Assembly: GCF_044784365.2 (NCBI RefSeq)
Contig: NZ_CP173065.2
Length of the DNA stretch: 64,000 nt
Source: Cetobacterium_A somerae
GTDB lineage: Bacteria > Fusobacteriota > Fusobacteriia > Fusobacteriales > Fusobacteriaceae
Reading direction: 5' to 3' (one strand)
The notes under the pieces are model-generated. The model saw nothing but the letters and a program-made list of their open reading frames with translations. It did no database searches and was not told where the DNA came from. The first letter of the stretch is position 1. Each line of letters begins with the position of its first letter. The position numbers were made by a program, and so were the translations under genes. Below are positions 1 through 10,050 of the stretch, in pieces.

Positions 1-558
1 AAATTTAATTTAATAATGCAGGATGTTTTAACAGTAGATTTAAAAAATGTATTAAGTAAAGGAAGAGTGGTTGCTAATATTCCTTACTATATAACATCAC
101 CAATTATAAATAAAATCATTGAAAATAGAGATATAATAAGTGAAATGTTTATAATGGTTCAAAAAGAAGTTGCAGAAAGAGTATGCTCAAAATCAGGAAA
201 AGAGAGAAGTGTATTGACATTAGCCGTAGAGTATTATGGAGAAGCAGAGTATTTATTTACAATACCAAAAGCATTTTTTACGCCACCACCAAAGGTAGAT
301 TCAGCTTTTATGTCAATAAAGTTTTACAATGATAGAAGATATGAGGATCGAATTTCAGAGAGTCTATTTTTTAAATATGTAAAAGCAGCTTTTTCAAACA
401 AAAGAAAAAATATCATAAATAATCTAACAACTTTGGGATATTCTAAAGATTTTATAAGAGAAAAATTAGAAAAATTAGGAATATCAGAAACAGAAAGAGC
501 TGAAAATTTAACAATTGAACAGTTTATAGATTTAGCTGAGATATTTGAAGAAGAATAA
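1..558 (+). CDS. rsmA: 16S rRNA dimethyladenosine transferase RsmA/KsgA, C-terminal part
   Basis: The reading frame is open to the window edge (codons before the first ATG at 16 read KFNLI), so the gene is cut at its 5' end. The visible part carries the family's catalytic motif NIPYYITSPI and the C-terminal FTPPPKVDSAFMSIKF block with the KRKNI segment typical of RsmA. The enzyme dimethylates two adenosines in the 3' hairpin of 16S rRNA during 30S maturation. It opens a run of translation and RNA-modification genes. The assignment is firm; only the start is missing. Confidence 0.95.
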   Translation, partial: KFNLIMQDVLTVDLKNVLSKGRVVANIPYYITSPIINKIIENRDIISEMFIMVQKEVAERVCSKSGKERSVLTLAVEYYGEAEYLFTIPKAFFTPPPKVDSAFMSIKFYNDRRYEDRISESLFFKYVKAAFSNKRKNIINNLTTLGYSKDFIREKLEKLGISETERAENLTIEQFIDLAEIFEEE

Positions 559-584
559 AACTTTTAATAAGTGAGGCATGGATA

Positions 585-618
585 AAAGAGGGGTTTTCCT
601 AATTTTTGAAAGCCTCCT
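585..618 (+). other. Imperfect hairpin between rsmA and the DUF4911 gene
   Basis: The 84-base gap holds an AGGGGTTTTC arm and a GAAAGCCTCCT arm that can pair with a few mismatches around an AT loop. There is no clean uridine run after it, so it is at most a weak terminator or an mRNA processing hairpin. Confidence 0.3.
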
Positions 619-642
619 TTTAGCTTAAATAAGGAGTAAAAA

Positions 643-882
643 ATGGATAGTTATGAATTTAAAATAAAAACAAAACGTGAGGATATAGATTTTATTAATA
701 AAATAATGGAAGCATATGAGGGCGTTGGAATTGTAAGAACAAAAAATGCCGATGAGGGAGATTTAACAATAGTTTCTACAACTGATTTTAAAGAGGATGT
801 TAGAATGATTGTTGAAGATTTAAATAGAAAATGGGTAAAAGCTGAAATAGTTTGGGAAGGACCTTGGTCTGGAGAGTTATAA
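643..882 (+). CDS. DUF4911 domain-containing protein
   Basis: A 79-residue soluble protein with alternating beta strands and one helix, resembling the DUF4911 family found mainly in fusobacteria. It has no signal peptide or membrane segment. The start has an AAGGAG ribosome binding site nine bases upstream. It lies between rsmA and khpA in a tight same-strand run, so a role near translation is possible, but no function is known. Confidence 0.75.
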   Translation: MDSYEFKIKTKREDIDFINKIMEAYEGVGIVRTKNADEGDLTIVSTTDFKEDVRMIVEDLNRKWVKAEIVWEGPWSGEL

Positions 883-907
883 AATAAAAATTTAGGAGGA
901 TAAATTT

Positions 908-1147
908 ATGGAAAAATTAGAGTTATTAATTAATTATATTATAGGTGAATTAGTAGAAACAAAAGAGGGAATCAGAATAAGTTATGATTTAATAGATGAT
1001 ACTGTAACATTTAAAGTAAGTGTTGCTCAAGGTGAAATGGGAAGAGTTATTGGAAAAAATGGTTTAACAGCAAATGCAATAAGAGGAGTTATGCAAGCAG
1101 CTGGAGTTAAAGATAGATTAAATGTAAATGTTGAGTTTGTAGACTAA
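908..1147 (+). CDS. khpA: KH-domain RNA-binding protein KhpA
   Basis: A 79-residue single KH domain with the RNA-contacting GxxG loop as GKNG at residues 49-52, inside GRVIGKNGLTANAIR. This matches KhpA (YlqC), which pairs with KhpB/Jag in other bacteria and affects small-RNA binding and cell division. The position just before rimM-trmD is the usual context for khpA, and a good AGGAGG site precedes the start. Confidence 0.92.
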   Translation: MEKLELLINYIIGELVETKEGIRISYDLIDDTVTFKVSVAQGEMGRVIGKNGLTANAIRGVMQAAGVKDRLNVNVEFVD

Positions 1148-1175
1148 AATTTAAAAGAATTAAAGGAGAATATTA

Positions 1176-1691
1176 ATGGAGTTATTATCAGTTGGAAGAG
1201 TTTCAGGAACTCATCACTTAAAGGGAGCAATAAAAGTTACTTCAAATATAGATAATTTAGAGATTTTAAGTGGAAATAAAGTTATGATTGAGCTACCATC
1301 AGGAGAGGTAAAAATTTTAACTATAAAAAAAGTATCGAGCATGATAGATAAAAAATGGATTGTAGAATTTGAAGAGTTAACAAATAAAACAGATGCTGGT
1401 TTAATTCAAAATGGAGTTATAAAAGTAAGAAGAGATCTTTTAGGAATTGAAGAGGATGAGTTTTTAGCTAATGATGTAATGGGAATGAAAGTTATAACAG
1501 AAGATGGTGAAAATATAGGTGAAGTTGTAGATATATACGAAACTGCAGCTCATGATATCTATGTCATAGAAGATGAAGAGTTTGAAACAATGATTCCAGA
1601 TGTAGAAGTTTTTATAAAGAATATAGATTTCAATAAAAGAGAGATATTAGTTTCTTTAATTGAAGGAATGAGAGAAAGAAAGAAAGATTAA
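1176..1691 (+). CDS. rimM: 16S rRNA processing protein RimM
   Basis: 171 residues, the family's usual length. The N-terminal barrel opens with GRVSGTHHLKGAIKV, and the C-terminal PRC-like barrel contains DVMGMKVITEDGENIGEV and the MIPDVEVFIKNID block. RimM binds ribosomal protein S19 and assists 30S head maturation. It sits ten bases before trmD, a widely conserved pairing. Confidence 0.95.
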   Translation: MELLSVGRVSGTHHLKGAIKVTSNIDNLEILSGNKVMIELPSGEVKILTIKKVSSMIDKKWIVEFEELTNKTDAGLIQNGVIKVRRDLLGIEEDEFLANDVMGMKVITEDGENIGEVVDIYETAAHDIYVIEDEEFETMIPDVEVFIKNIDFNKREILVSLIEGMRERKKD

Positions 1692-1701
1692 GGAGAACGT
1701 T

Positions 1702-2421
1702 GTGAAAATAAATATATTAACACTATTTCCAGAGTTTTTTAATTCTTTTAAAGAACACAGTATTATAAAAAGAGCTGTGGAAAGAGAACAAGTAGAAATT
1801 AACATAGTTAATATAAGGGATTTTGCTGAAGGGAAACATAAGCAGTGTGATGATATACCTTTTGGAGGCGGAGCTGGAATGGTTATGAAACCAGAACCAT
1901 TATTAAAGGCTCTAGAGGGGAATAAAGGAAAAGTTATTTATACCTCTCCTCAAGGTGTAAAGTTAAATCAAGTATTAGCATGTGAGTTATCTACTGAAAA
2001 AGAGATAACTATAATAGCAGGCCATTATGAAGGGATAGATGAGAGAGTAATTGATAGCAAAGTGGATCTAGAGATATCTTTGGGTGACTTTGTTTTAACA
2101 GGTGGAGAGTTACCAGCTATGGTGATATCAGATGCAATAATTCGTCTTATTCCTGGAGTTATAAAAAAAGAATCTTATGAAAACGACTCTTTTTATAATG
2201 GATTATTAGATTATCCCCATTATACTAGACCAGCTGAATATGAGGGATTAAAAGTTCCAGAAGTTTTAATGTCTGGTCACCATAAAAACATAGATGAATG
2301 GAGATTAAAACAGAGTTTAGAAAGAACTTTAAAAAGACGACCAGAGCTTTTAAAAGGTAGAGAGTTTAGTAAACTAGAAAAAAAACTTTTAAAAGAGATA
2401 AAAGAGGAGCAAGAGATATGA
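1702..2421 (+). CDS. trmD: tRNA (guanine-37-N1)-methyltransferase TrmD
   Basis: 239 residues starting at GTG directly after an AAGGAGAA site. The SPOUT-fold signatures are present: GGGAGMVMKPEPL (residues 56-68), GHYEGIDERV (108-117) and the knot segment SLGDFVLTGGELPA (126-139). TrmD makes m1G37 in tRNAs to prevent frameshifting. Its stop overlaps the next start by four bases (ATGA), indicating translational coupling. Confidence 0.97.
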   Translation: MKINILTLFPEFFNSFKEHSIIKRAVEREQVEINIVNIRDFAEGKHKQCDDIPFGGGAGMVMKPEPLLKALEGNKGKVIYTSPQGVKLNQVLACELSTEKEITIIAGHYEGIDERVIDSKVDLEISLGDFVLTGGELPAMVISDAIIRLIPGVIKKESYENDSFYNGLLDYPHYTRPAEYEGLKVPEVLMSGHHKNIDEWRLKQSLERTLKRRPELLKGREFSKLEKKLLKEIKEEQEI

Positions 2422-2921
2422 TATATAAATTAGGAGAACTAGTTCCAAAAATTGGAAAGAATAACCTTATTATTGATAATGCGACTATAATTGGAGATGT
2501 AGAGACTGGAGAAAATGTAAGTATTTGGTTTTCAGCAGTTTTAAGAGCCGATATGAGTAAAATTAAAGTTGGAAATAATTCAAATATTCAAGATAATACA
2601 ACAGTCCATGGAGATACACCATATCCTGTAATAATAGGTGAAAATGTAACAATAGGACATAACTGTATTATACATGGATGTGAAATAGAAGATAATGTCA
2701 TAATAGGAATGGGATCAATTTTATTAAATGGAGCTAGAATTCCTAAAAACTGTATCGTAGGAGCAGGAAGTTTAGTCACTGATAAGTTAGAAGCTCAAGA
2801 GGGAGACTTAATAATAGGTTCTCCTGCAAAGGTAGTAAAAAAACTTTCTGATAAAAATATAGATTATTTAAAATATGCTAATAAAGTGTATTTAGAAAAA
2901 ATAGAAATGTACAAAAATTAG
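2418..2921 (+). CDS. Gamma carbonic anhydrase family protein
   Basis: 167 residues of left-handed beta-helix hexapeptide repeats. Three histidines in the zinc-binding spacing are seen at residues 64 (TTVHGD), 81 (IGHNC) and 86 (IHGC). This is the YrdA/PaaY type. Whether it acts as a carbonic anhydrase or as another enzyme of the fold cannot be told. It overlaps the trmD stop by four bases. Confidence 0.9.
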   Translation: MIYKLGELVPKIGKNNLIIDNATIIGDVETGENVSIWFSAVLRADMSKIKVGNNSNIQDNTTVHGDTPYPVIIGENVTIGHNCIIHGCEIEDNVIIGMGSILLNGARIPKNCIVGAGSLVTDKLEAQEGDLIIGSPAKVVKKLSDKNIDYLKYANKVYLEKIEMYKN

Positions 2922-2944
2922 AGAGAATAGGGTAGGTAAGATTA

Positions 2945-3506
2945 ATGAGAAAAGCAATATATTTAGGACTAGTTCACTCACCAGTTTACAATAAAAGAGG
3001 AGATATAGTTTGTACGTCAGTAACAAACTTTGATATCCATGATATTTCAAGAACGTGTAGAACATATGATGTAAATCAATATCATATTATAGTGTCTGTA
3101 GATGCACAAAAAACTTACAGAAAGAATTATTGGATACTGGCAAGAAGGATTTGGAACAGGATATAATAGAGATAGAGAGGAAGCTTTTGGTAGAACAAGG
3201 GTTTATGAATCAATAGAAAAAAGTATTTCTGAAATAGAAGAAAGAGAGGGAAAAAGACCTCTAATAATAACAACATCGGCAAAAATATTTCCAAACTCAA
3301 TAAGTTATAAAAATTTATCTGAAAAAATGATTAATGATGATCAGCCATATTTAATATTATTTGGAACAGGTTGGGGATTAATAGATGAAGTAATGAATAT
3401 GTCAGATTATATATTAGAACCAATTAGAGGAAATGCAGAATATAATCATTTGTCTGTTAGATCAGCAGTTTCAATAATTTTAGATAGATTATTAGGAGAA
3501 AATTAA
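2945..3506 (+). pseudogene. SAM-dependent RNA methyltransferase (PF09936 type), split by a frameshift
   Basis: The first part reads MRKAIYLGLVHSPVYNKRG through to VDAQK. Homology continues in another frame from KLTERIIGYWQEGFGTGYNR to the stop at 3506. The shift falls at a six-A run (3108-3113); losing one A restores a continuous protein of about 186 residues, the normal size for this family. Relatives sit next to or fused with trmD (as in Thermotoga), so the context fits a tRNA-modifying SPOUT-like enzyme. The A run makes a sequencing or assembly error a serious alternative. The AAAAAAC heptamer is out of phase for classical -1 frameshifting. If real, the gene is inactivated or phase-variable. 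Confidence 0.8.
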
Positions 3507-6500
3507 TTGAGAAGAGAAATTAGAATAAGACCTCAAAGAAATATTTTTAAAGATATGGGGATTGAAAATATAGAAATAACAGAGATTGTTTTTAGTGAAA
3601 GAAATAAAAAAATGGATCTTATCTGTGTAGTTTCTACTCCTCAAGATTTAAAAGGATTAGATAAGGCTTATGAAAATTTAAAAAAGAAGTTTGGAAATGA
3701 GTTAGATATTAATTTCAAAATAGATTATTTAACGAAAGAGATTACAAAAGAAAATTTTTTAGAAATTATTGAAAGAGTTATTGAAAAATTAAAGAGAACT
3801 AATGCTATTTCAAAATCGTTTTTATATCTATATAGAATATCTATAAAAAATGAAGTGATTGATATTGAATTGAAAAATGAGATGGCGGTAGAAACACTGT
3901 ATAGTTCAAATTTAGATATAAAAATACAAACTCTTTTAGAAAACTATGGGATTAGAGGCTTTAGAGTAAATTTCATATCAGGAGATTTTAATAGTGAGAT
4001 AAAATCTATAGAAACTGAAATAGAAAATAAAATAATAACTTTAAACTCTAAAGTTGCAGAGAAAGTATCAACAGAAAAAGCACCAGCTCCACCAGTTGAA
4101 ATTAAGTCAGCTGTACCTATGGGAAGAGGTGGATTTAGTAAAAAGAAAGATATAAAAAGTCCAAGTATGCCAATATCAGAATTTAAAGAGCTAATAGAAA
4201 ATGAGATAGCAGTTGTAGAAGGAGAACTATTTGCTACAGAAGGAAGAGAGTTAAGAACTGGAAAAATTCTTCAAGTTTTAAGAATAACTGATGGAGAAGA
4301 TTCAATAACAGCTAAAATATTTTTAAATAGTCCAGAAGATTTTGATGTTAAAGTTGGAGATTTTGTAAAAATTAGTGGAAAGAAACAAATTGATAGTTTT
4401 GAAAATAATGAAGAGATAATTTTAGTAAATATATTAAATAAGTTGGATAAAGTAAAGTCTAAAAAAATAGATTCAGCTGATGAAAAAATGATTGAACTTC
4501 ATACTCATACAAAAATGAGTGAAATGTGTGGAGTAGAAGATGTAAAAGGGATAGTTGGAAGAGCTTTAGAATATGGACATAAAGCTGTTGCAATAACAGA
4601 TTATGGTGTTGTTCATGCTTTCCCATTTGCATATAAAGCAGCTAAAGGAAAAGATATAAAGATAATCTTTGGATGTGAAATGTATATGGTAGATGATACA
4701 CAGCCAATGGTTCAAAATGCTAAAGATGTTTTGATAGATGAGGAAACATACGTTGTATTTGACTTAGAAACTTTAGGTTTAAATTCTCATAAAAATGAAA
4801 TTATAGAGATTGGAGCTGTAAAGTTACAAGGAAGAAGAATAGTAGATAGATATTCACAGCTTATTAATCCAGGAAAAAAAATACCAAAGAAAATTCAGGA
4901 CATAACAGGAATTGATGATGCGTTAGTTGAGAATATGCCAACCATAGATAAAATATTACCAGATTTTATGGAGTTTATAGGGGATGCTACTTTAGTAGCT
5001 CATAATGCACCATTTGATATGGGATTTTTAAAAAGAGATATAAAAAAATATATGGAAATAGATTATAATCCAGCTGTAATAGATACCTTGCAAATGGCTA
5101 GAGATTTATATCCTGATCAAAAAGGATACGGATTAAAACCTATGACAAAATTTTTAAAAGTAGCTCTTGAAAATCACCATAGAGCTGTTGATGACTCGCA
5201 AGCTACAGCAGCTATGTTTGCTATATTCTTAGAAAAGTATCTAGAAAACGGAGTTACAAATCAGTTGGATATGACAGGAGCTTTTCCTTTGAATTATAGA
5301 AAACAGGACATAAGAAACGTAATGGTTTTAGTTAAGGATTTAGTAGGACTAAAAAATCTATATAAATTAGTTTCACAGGCACATATTGATTATTTTGGAA
5401 GTAAAAAACCAAGAATTTTGAAAACTGTTTTAAATGAAAATAGAGAAGGATTGATTATTGGAGCTCCAACTTCAATTCATTTTTCTAATAGTGGAGAGTT
5501 ATCCGAAGCATATTTTAGAAATGATTTATCAAAAGTTGAAAGATTAATTGATTTTTATGACTATATTGAACTTCAACCTAGAATTGGATTCTCAGAATTT
5601 TTAGATAATGATGAAACTGGAGCTATAGCTTCTTTCAAAGATGTTGAAAAGATGAATAGATATCTTTATGATTTAGGAAAAGAAAGAGGAAAGTTAGTTA
5701 CGGGATCATCAAATGTGCATTATTTAGAAAAAGAGGATCATAAAATAAGATCAATACTTCTTTATGGAAGTGGAAGTGTATTTAGAGAAAACCAATATAG
5801 AGTAGACAATGGTTTTTATTTTAGAACTACTGATGAGTTATTAGAAGAGTTTAATTATTTAGGAGAAGATGTGTCTAAAGAAATTGTTGTTGAGGCAACA
5901 AATAAGTTAAATGAGATGATTGAAAAAGTTCAACCTATCCCAAGTGGATTTTATCCGCCAAAAATAGACAATGCAGAAAATATAGTTAGAGAAATGACCT
6001 ACACAAAAGCTTATGAGCTATATGGAAATCCTTTGCCTGAAAATGTTGAGGCAAGAATAGAAAGAGAGTTAAAAGCAATTATAGGAAATGGATTCTCAGT
6101 ATTATATTTATCAGCTCAAAAACTAGTTAAAAAATCTTTAGATAATGGATATTTAGTTGGATCAAGAGGATCAGTAGGTTCATCAATTGTAGCTTATATG
6201 ATGGGAATAACAGAGGTTAATGCCCTTTATCCACATTATTTATGTACTAATCCAGAGTGTAAACATTCAGAGTTTATTGAAAGAGAAGGAGCTGGGGTTG
6301 ACTTACCAGATAAAATTTGTCCAAAATGTGGGATACAAATGAAAAAAGATGGACACTCAATTCCGTTTGAAGTATTTATGGGATTTAATGGAGATAAGGT
6401 TCCAGATATAGATTTAAACTTTTCAGGAGAGTATCAATCGGAAATTCATAGGTATTGTGAAGAGTTATTTGGAAAATCAAATGTATTTAAAGCTGGTACA

Positions 6501-7835
6501 ATTTCTACTTTAGCAGAAAAAAATGCTGAAGGTTACGTAAGGAAATTCTTCGAAGATCATAGTATATTCTCAGGAAGAGCCGAAGTCATGAGAATGGCCC
6601 AAAAATGTGAAGGAGCTAAAAAAACAACAGGACAGCATCCAGGAGGAATGATTGTAGTTCCTCAAGGTAATTCTATATATGAATTTTGTCCAGTTCAAAG
6701 ACCTGCAAATGATCAAAATAGTGACTCAACAACAACTCATTATGACTATCACGTAATGGACGAACAATTAGTAAAGTTAGATATATTAGGGCATGATGAT
6801 CCTACTACAATAAAGATATTACAAGAGTATACGGGAGTTGACGTTTATGATATACCTTTAGGAGATCCTGAAACATTGAAGATCTTTTCAGGAACAGAGG
6901 CGTTAGGTGTTACTCAAGAGGAGATAGGTTCAGTTGTAGGAACATATGGAGTTCCAGAATTTGGAACAGGATTTGTTAGACAAATGTTAGTTGATACAAT
7001 GCCGACAACTTTTGCAGAATTAGTTAGAATATCAGGGTTATCACATGGAACAGATGTATGGCTAAATAATGCTCAAGAGTTTGTAAGAGAAGGAAAAGCA
7101 ACTTTATCTCAAGTAATATCGGTTAGAGACGATATTATGAACTTCTTAATAGATCAAGGTATTGAAAAAGGAACTGCTTTTAAAATTATGGAGTTTGTAA
7201 GAAAAGGGCAACCAAGTAAAAATGTTGCACAGTGGAAAGAGTATTCTGACTTGATGAAAAGTCATGGGGTTCCAGAGTGGTATATAGAATCATGTAGAAG
7301 AATAAAGTATATGTTTCCTAAAGGACACGCGGTAGCATATGTTATGATGGCAATGAGAATAGCTTATTTTAAGGTTCATTATCCATTGGCTTTCTATGCA
7401 GCATACTTAAGTAGAAAAGTTGAAGATTTTGATTTTGAATTAATGAATGATTTAGTAAAAGTTAAAGAAAAAATTCAAGAATTAAATAGAGAACCAAAGC
7501 TTGATGTTAAGAAAAAAGCTCAATTAGCAGTGTGTGAAATAATAGTAGAAATGCATGCAAGAGGGTTTGAATTTTTAAATTTAGATGTTTATAAATCTCA
7601 TGGTTCTAAGTTTATAATAGAAGACGGAAAGATAAGAGTTCCATTAATGGGATTAAATGGATTAGGAGCATCAGTAATGGAAAATATAGTCAGAGAAAGA
7701 GAGCTAGGAAGATTCATATCTTATGAAGATTTTAAAAGAAGAACCAAAACATCTCAAACAACTGTAGATAAGTTAAAGGAATTTAATTGTATAGAGTCTT
7801 TAAGTGAAACAAATCAGACGACTTTATTTTTCTAG
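3507..7835 (+). CDS. polC: DNA polymerase III alpha subunit, PolC type
   Basis: 1442 residues, starting at TTG right after the previous stop with AGGAGA eight bases upstream. Domain order is an N-terminal domain, an OB fold (about 225-320), a PHP domain opening with ELHTHTKMSEMCGV (about 330), and an inserted DnaQ-like 3'-5' exonuclease starting FDLETLGLNS (about 416) with HNAPFD and HHRAVDDS. A four-cysteine zinc module (about 912-945) and the polymerase core with VPDIDLNFSG (about 964) follow. It is the replicative polymerase of low-GC Gram-positives and fusobacteria. All catalytic motifs look intact. Confidence 0.97.
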   Translation: MRREIRIRPQRNIFKDMGIENIEITEIVFSERNKKMDLICVVSTPQDLKGLDKAYENLKKKFGNELDINFKIDYLTKEITKENFLEIIERVIEKLKRTNAISKSFLYLYRISIKNEVIDIELKNEMAVETLYSSNLDIKIQTLLENYGIRGFRVNFISGDFNSEIKSIETEIENKIITLNSKVAEKVSTEKAPAPPVEIKSAVPMGRGGFSKKKDIKSPSMPISEFKELIENEIAVVEGELFATEGRELRTGKILQVLRITDGEDSITAKIFLNSPEDFDVKVGDFVKISGKKQIDSFENNEEIILVNILNKLDKVKSKKIDSADEKMIELHTHTKMSEMCGVEDVKGIVGRALEYGHKAVAITDYGVVHAFPFAYKAAKGKDIKIIFGCEMYMVDDTQPMVQNAKDVLIDEETYVVFDLETLGLNSHKNEIIEIGAVKLQGRRIVDRYSQLINPGKKIPKKIQDITGIDDALVENMPTIDKILPDFMEFIGDATLVAHNAPFDMGFLKRDIKKYMEIDYNPAVIDTLQMARDLYPDQKGYGLKPMTKFLKVALENHHRAVDDSQATAAMFAIFLEKYLENGVTNQLDMTGAFPLNYRKQDIRNVMVLVKDLVGLKNLYKLVSQAHIDYFGSKKPRILKTVLNENREGLIIGAPTSIHFSNSGELSEAYFRNDLSKVERLIDFYDYIELQPRIGFSEFLDNDETGAIASFKDVEKMNRYLYDLGKERGKLVTGSSNVHYLEKEDHKIRSILLYGSGSVFRENQYRVDNGFYFRTTDELLEEFNYLGEDVSKEIVVEATNKLNEMIEKVQPIPSGFYPPKIDNAENIVREMTYTKAYELYGNPLPENVEARIERELKAIIGNGFSVLYLSAQKLVKKSLDNGYLVGSRGSVGSSIVAYMMGITEVNALYPHYLCTNPECKHSEFIEREGAGVDLPDKICPKCGIQMKKDGHSIPFEVFMGFNGDKVPDIDLNFSGEYQSEIHRYCEELFGKSNVFKAGTISTLAEKNAEGYVRKFFEDHSIFSGRAEVMRMAQKCEGAKKTTGQHPGGMIVVPQGNSIYEFCPVQRPANDQNSDSTTTHYDYHVMDEQLVKLDILGHDDPTTIKILQEYTGVDVYDIPLGDPETLKIFSGTEALGVTQEEIGSVVGTYGVPEFGTGFVRQMLVDTMPTTFAELVRISGLSHGTDVWLNNAQEFVREGKATLSQVISVRDDIMNFLIDQGIEKGTAFKIMEFVRKGQPSKNVAQWKEYSDLMKSHGVPEWYIESCRRIKYMFPKGHAVAYVMMAMRIAYFKVHYPLAFYAAYLSRKVEDFDFELMNDLVKVKEKIQELNREPKLDVKKKAQLAVCEIIVEMHARGFEFLNLDVYKSHGSKFIIEDGKIRVPLMGLNGLGASVMENIVRERELGRFISYEDFKRRTKTSQTTVDKLKEFNCIESLSETNQTTLFF

Positions 7836-7843
7836 GAGGAAAA

Positions 7844-8758
7844 GTGTTTAATATAAAAAAGCAATATTTAGGAGCAGGGTTAGTTTGCTTAGCAGCAACA
7901 ATGTGGGGATTTGACGGAATAGTGTTAACTCCTAGATTATATCAATTAAACGTAGCATATGTTGTATTTGTGTTACATCTACTACCTTTAATAGGTATGA
8001 GTATTTTATTTGGAAAATCTGAAATTACAAATATAAAAAAATTGAGTAAAGAAGATTTATTTTTTTATTTTTTAATAGCTTTATTTGGAGGCACTTTAGG
8101 AACGTTATCTATAGTAAAAGCTTTATTTCTAGTTAACTTTAATCACCTCACAGTGGTTACTCTTTTACAAAAGTTACAACCGGTTTTTGCGATATTTCTT
8201 GCTAGAATTTTACTGGGAGAAAGAGTAGGAAAAAACTTTGTATTTTGGACTATAGCCGCATTAATGAGTGGATATTTATTAACGTTTCAGTTCTCTTTAC
8301 CTCATTTTGAAGTTGGAGATAATATAGGTTTAGCAAGTATTTATGCTATTTTAGCTGCATTTTCTTTTGGTAGTTCTACAGTATTTGGTAAAAAAATATT
8401 GGCTCACTCTACTTTTAGAACAGCTCTATATACAAGATACTTATTTACATCAATTATAACTGGTTTAATAGTTATAGCTAATGGGAATTTAGGATGGTTT
8501 CTAAAAACAACTTCTCATCAATGGATGATTTTTGTTATTATAGGCTTAACAACAGGAAGTGGAGCGGTGTTGCTTTACTATATAGGACTTAGATATATAA
8601 AAGCAAATATTGCAACTATGTGTGAGCTATGTTTCCCAGTCTCTTCAATAGTATTTGATTATATTTTTAATGGAAGATTATTATCTCCAGTTCAATTTAT
8701 GAGTGCTGGTATATTATTATTTACAATATATAAAATTACAAGAAATCAAAAAAATTAA
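7844..8758 (+). CDS. EamA/DMT-family transporter
   Basis: 304 residues with about ten hydrophobic segments in two repeats, typical of the drug/metabolite transporter superfamily. The start is GTG, six bases after an AGGAGG site and only nine bases from the polC stop. The N-terminal ATMWGFDG and the LLGERVGKNFVFW segment ending the first repeat are typical of EamA proteins. The substrate is unknown; amino acids or related metabolites are common for the family. It may be co-transcribed with polC. Confidence 0.85.
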   Translation: MFNIKKQYLGAGLVCLAATMWGFDGIVLTPRLYQLNVAYVVFVLHLLPLIGMSILFGKSEITNIKKLSKEDLFFYFLIALFGGTLGTLSIVKALFLVNFNHLTVVTLLQKLQPVFAIFLARILLGERVGKNFVFWTIAALMSGYLLTFQFSLPHFEVGDNIGLASIYAILAAFSFGSSTVFGKKILAHSTFRTALYTRYLFTSIITGLIVIANGNLGWFLKTTSHQWMIFVIIGLTTGSGAVLLYYIGLRYIKANIATMCELCFPVSSIVFDYIFNGRLLSPVQFMSAGILLFTIYKITRNQKN

Positions 8759-8841
8759 AAAAATCTTGAAAAAAATGTTCTAAAAATATATAATAAAGTT
8801 GTAAAAAGTTATATAATAATGAAATTTGGAGGGGTTAAACC

Positions 8842-10050
8842 GTGGATTGTAATTTTACCTTAGAAGATATATTAAAGGCTAATGAAACTATAAAGGATTC
8901 ATTAAAGAGAACACCTGTAGTAGAGTGTCCAACTCTTAGAGAGATGACTGGAAATGCAGTGTATTTTAAGTTAGAAAATCTTCAAAAAACAGGTTCGTTT
9001 AAATTAAGAGGAGCTTTAAATAAGATAGCAAGTCTTTCACCAGAGGAAAGAGCAGCTGGTGTTATAGCTTCTTCAGCAGGAAATCACGCTCAGGGAGTAG
9101 CACTAGGAGCTGCAGCTCAAGGAATAAAAGCTACAATAGTTATGCCAGCAACAGCTCCATTAGCAAAAATTGCAGCTACAAAATCGTATGGTGCAGAGGT
9201 AATTTTAGAAGGTGAAGTTTATGATGATGCTTACAGAAAAGCTTGTGAAATTCAAAAAGAAACTGGAGCCACTTTTTTACACCCTTTTGATGATAAATTT
9301 GTAATGGCAGGACAGGGAACAATTGGATTAGAGATATTAGAGGACATACCTGATGTAGATATTGTTTTAGTTCCTATTGGAGGAGGAGGAATTATTGGTG
9401 GTATAGCAAAAGCTATAAAATCATTAAGGCCAGAAGCTAAAGTAATTGGAATTGAAGCAGCTCATGCAGCTTCAATGGCAGAAGCTGTTGCTATGAAAGA
9501 AATCTGTGAAATTTCAACAAAACCAACAATTGCAGATGGAATAGCAGTAAGAAAAGCAGGATGTGAGCCATTTAAAATAGTTCAAGAATGTGTTGATGAA
9601 ATAGTAACTGTAACAGAAGATGAAATAGCAAAAGCGATACTATTTCTTATGGAAAAAAGTAAAGTTGTAGCTGAGGGAGCAGGAGCTACTACAGTTGCAG
9701 CAATTTTAGCTGGAAAAATAAAAGCTGAAAATAAAAAAGTTTGTGCTGTAATATCAGGTGGTAATATTGATATTAACCTTGTTGAAAGAGTTTTAAATAA
9801 GGCTCTTATACTTGAAGGAAGAAGATTTGCATTTTCAATAGAACTTTCAGATAAAGTTGGAGAGATGGCAAAAGTTGTGGCTACTATTTGTGAAATGAAT
9901 GCAAATATTTTAAGTATAAATCAAACTATGTATAGTCAAAATTTAGGAATAACTTCTCAAGAAGCAACTTTTGTATTAGAATGTTTCGATAAACAGCACC
10001 AAGAAAAAGTAAGAGAAAAATTAACAAATATGGGGTATAGAATGTATTAA
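8842..10050 (+). CDS. ilvA: Threonine ammonia-lyase, catabolic type with ACT domain
   Basis: 402 residues from a GTG start behind GGAGGGG. The PLP lysine is K54 in GSFKLRGA, followed by SSAGNHAQG and the phosphate-binding glycine loop PIGGGGIIGG. A C-terminal ACT domain (about 326-402) suggests amino-acid control. The enzyme converts threonine (and serine) to 2-oxobutyrate and ammonia. Length and the single ACT domain fit the TdcB-like/short IlvA group rather than the long biosynthetic form. It is a separate unit ending in a bidirectional terminator. Confidence 0.92.
   Translation: MDCNFTLEDILKANETIKDSLKRTPVVECPTLREMTGNAVYFKLENLQKTGSFKLRGALNKIASLSPEERAAGVIASSAGNHAQGVALGAAAQGIKATIVMPATAPLAKIAATKSYGAEVILEGEVYDDAYRKACEIQKETGATFLHPFDDKFVMAGQGTIGLEILEDIPDVDIVLVPIGGGGIIGGIAKAIKSLRPEAKVIGIEAAHAASMAEAVAMKEICEISTKPTIADGIAVRKAGCEPFKIVQECVDEIVTVTEDEIAKAILFLMEKSKVVAEGAGATTVAAILAGKIKAENKKVCAVISGGNIDINLVERVLNKALILEGRRFAFSIELSDKVGEMAKVVATICEMNANILSINQTMYSQNLGITSQEATFVLECFDKQHQEKVREKLTNMGYRMY

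Noticed and set aside
3108..3114. AAAAAAC heptamer as a programmed -1 frameshift site in the methyltransferase gene
   Set aside because: The heptamer is out of codon phase (cAA AAA ACt) and the required shift is +1 or -2, so classical -1 slippage does not explain it.
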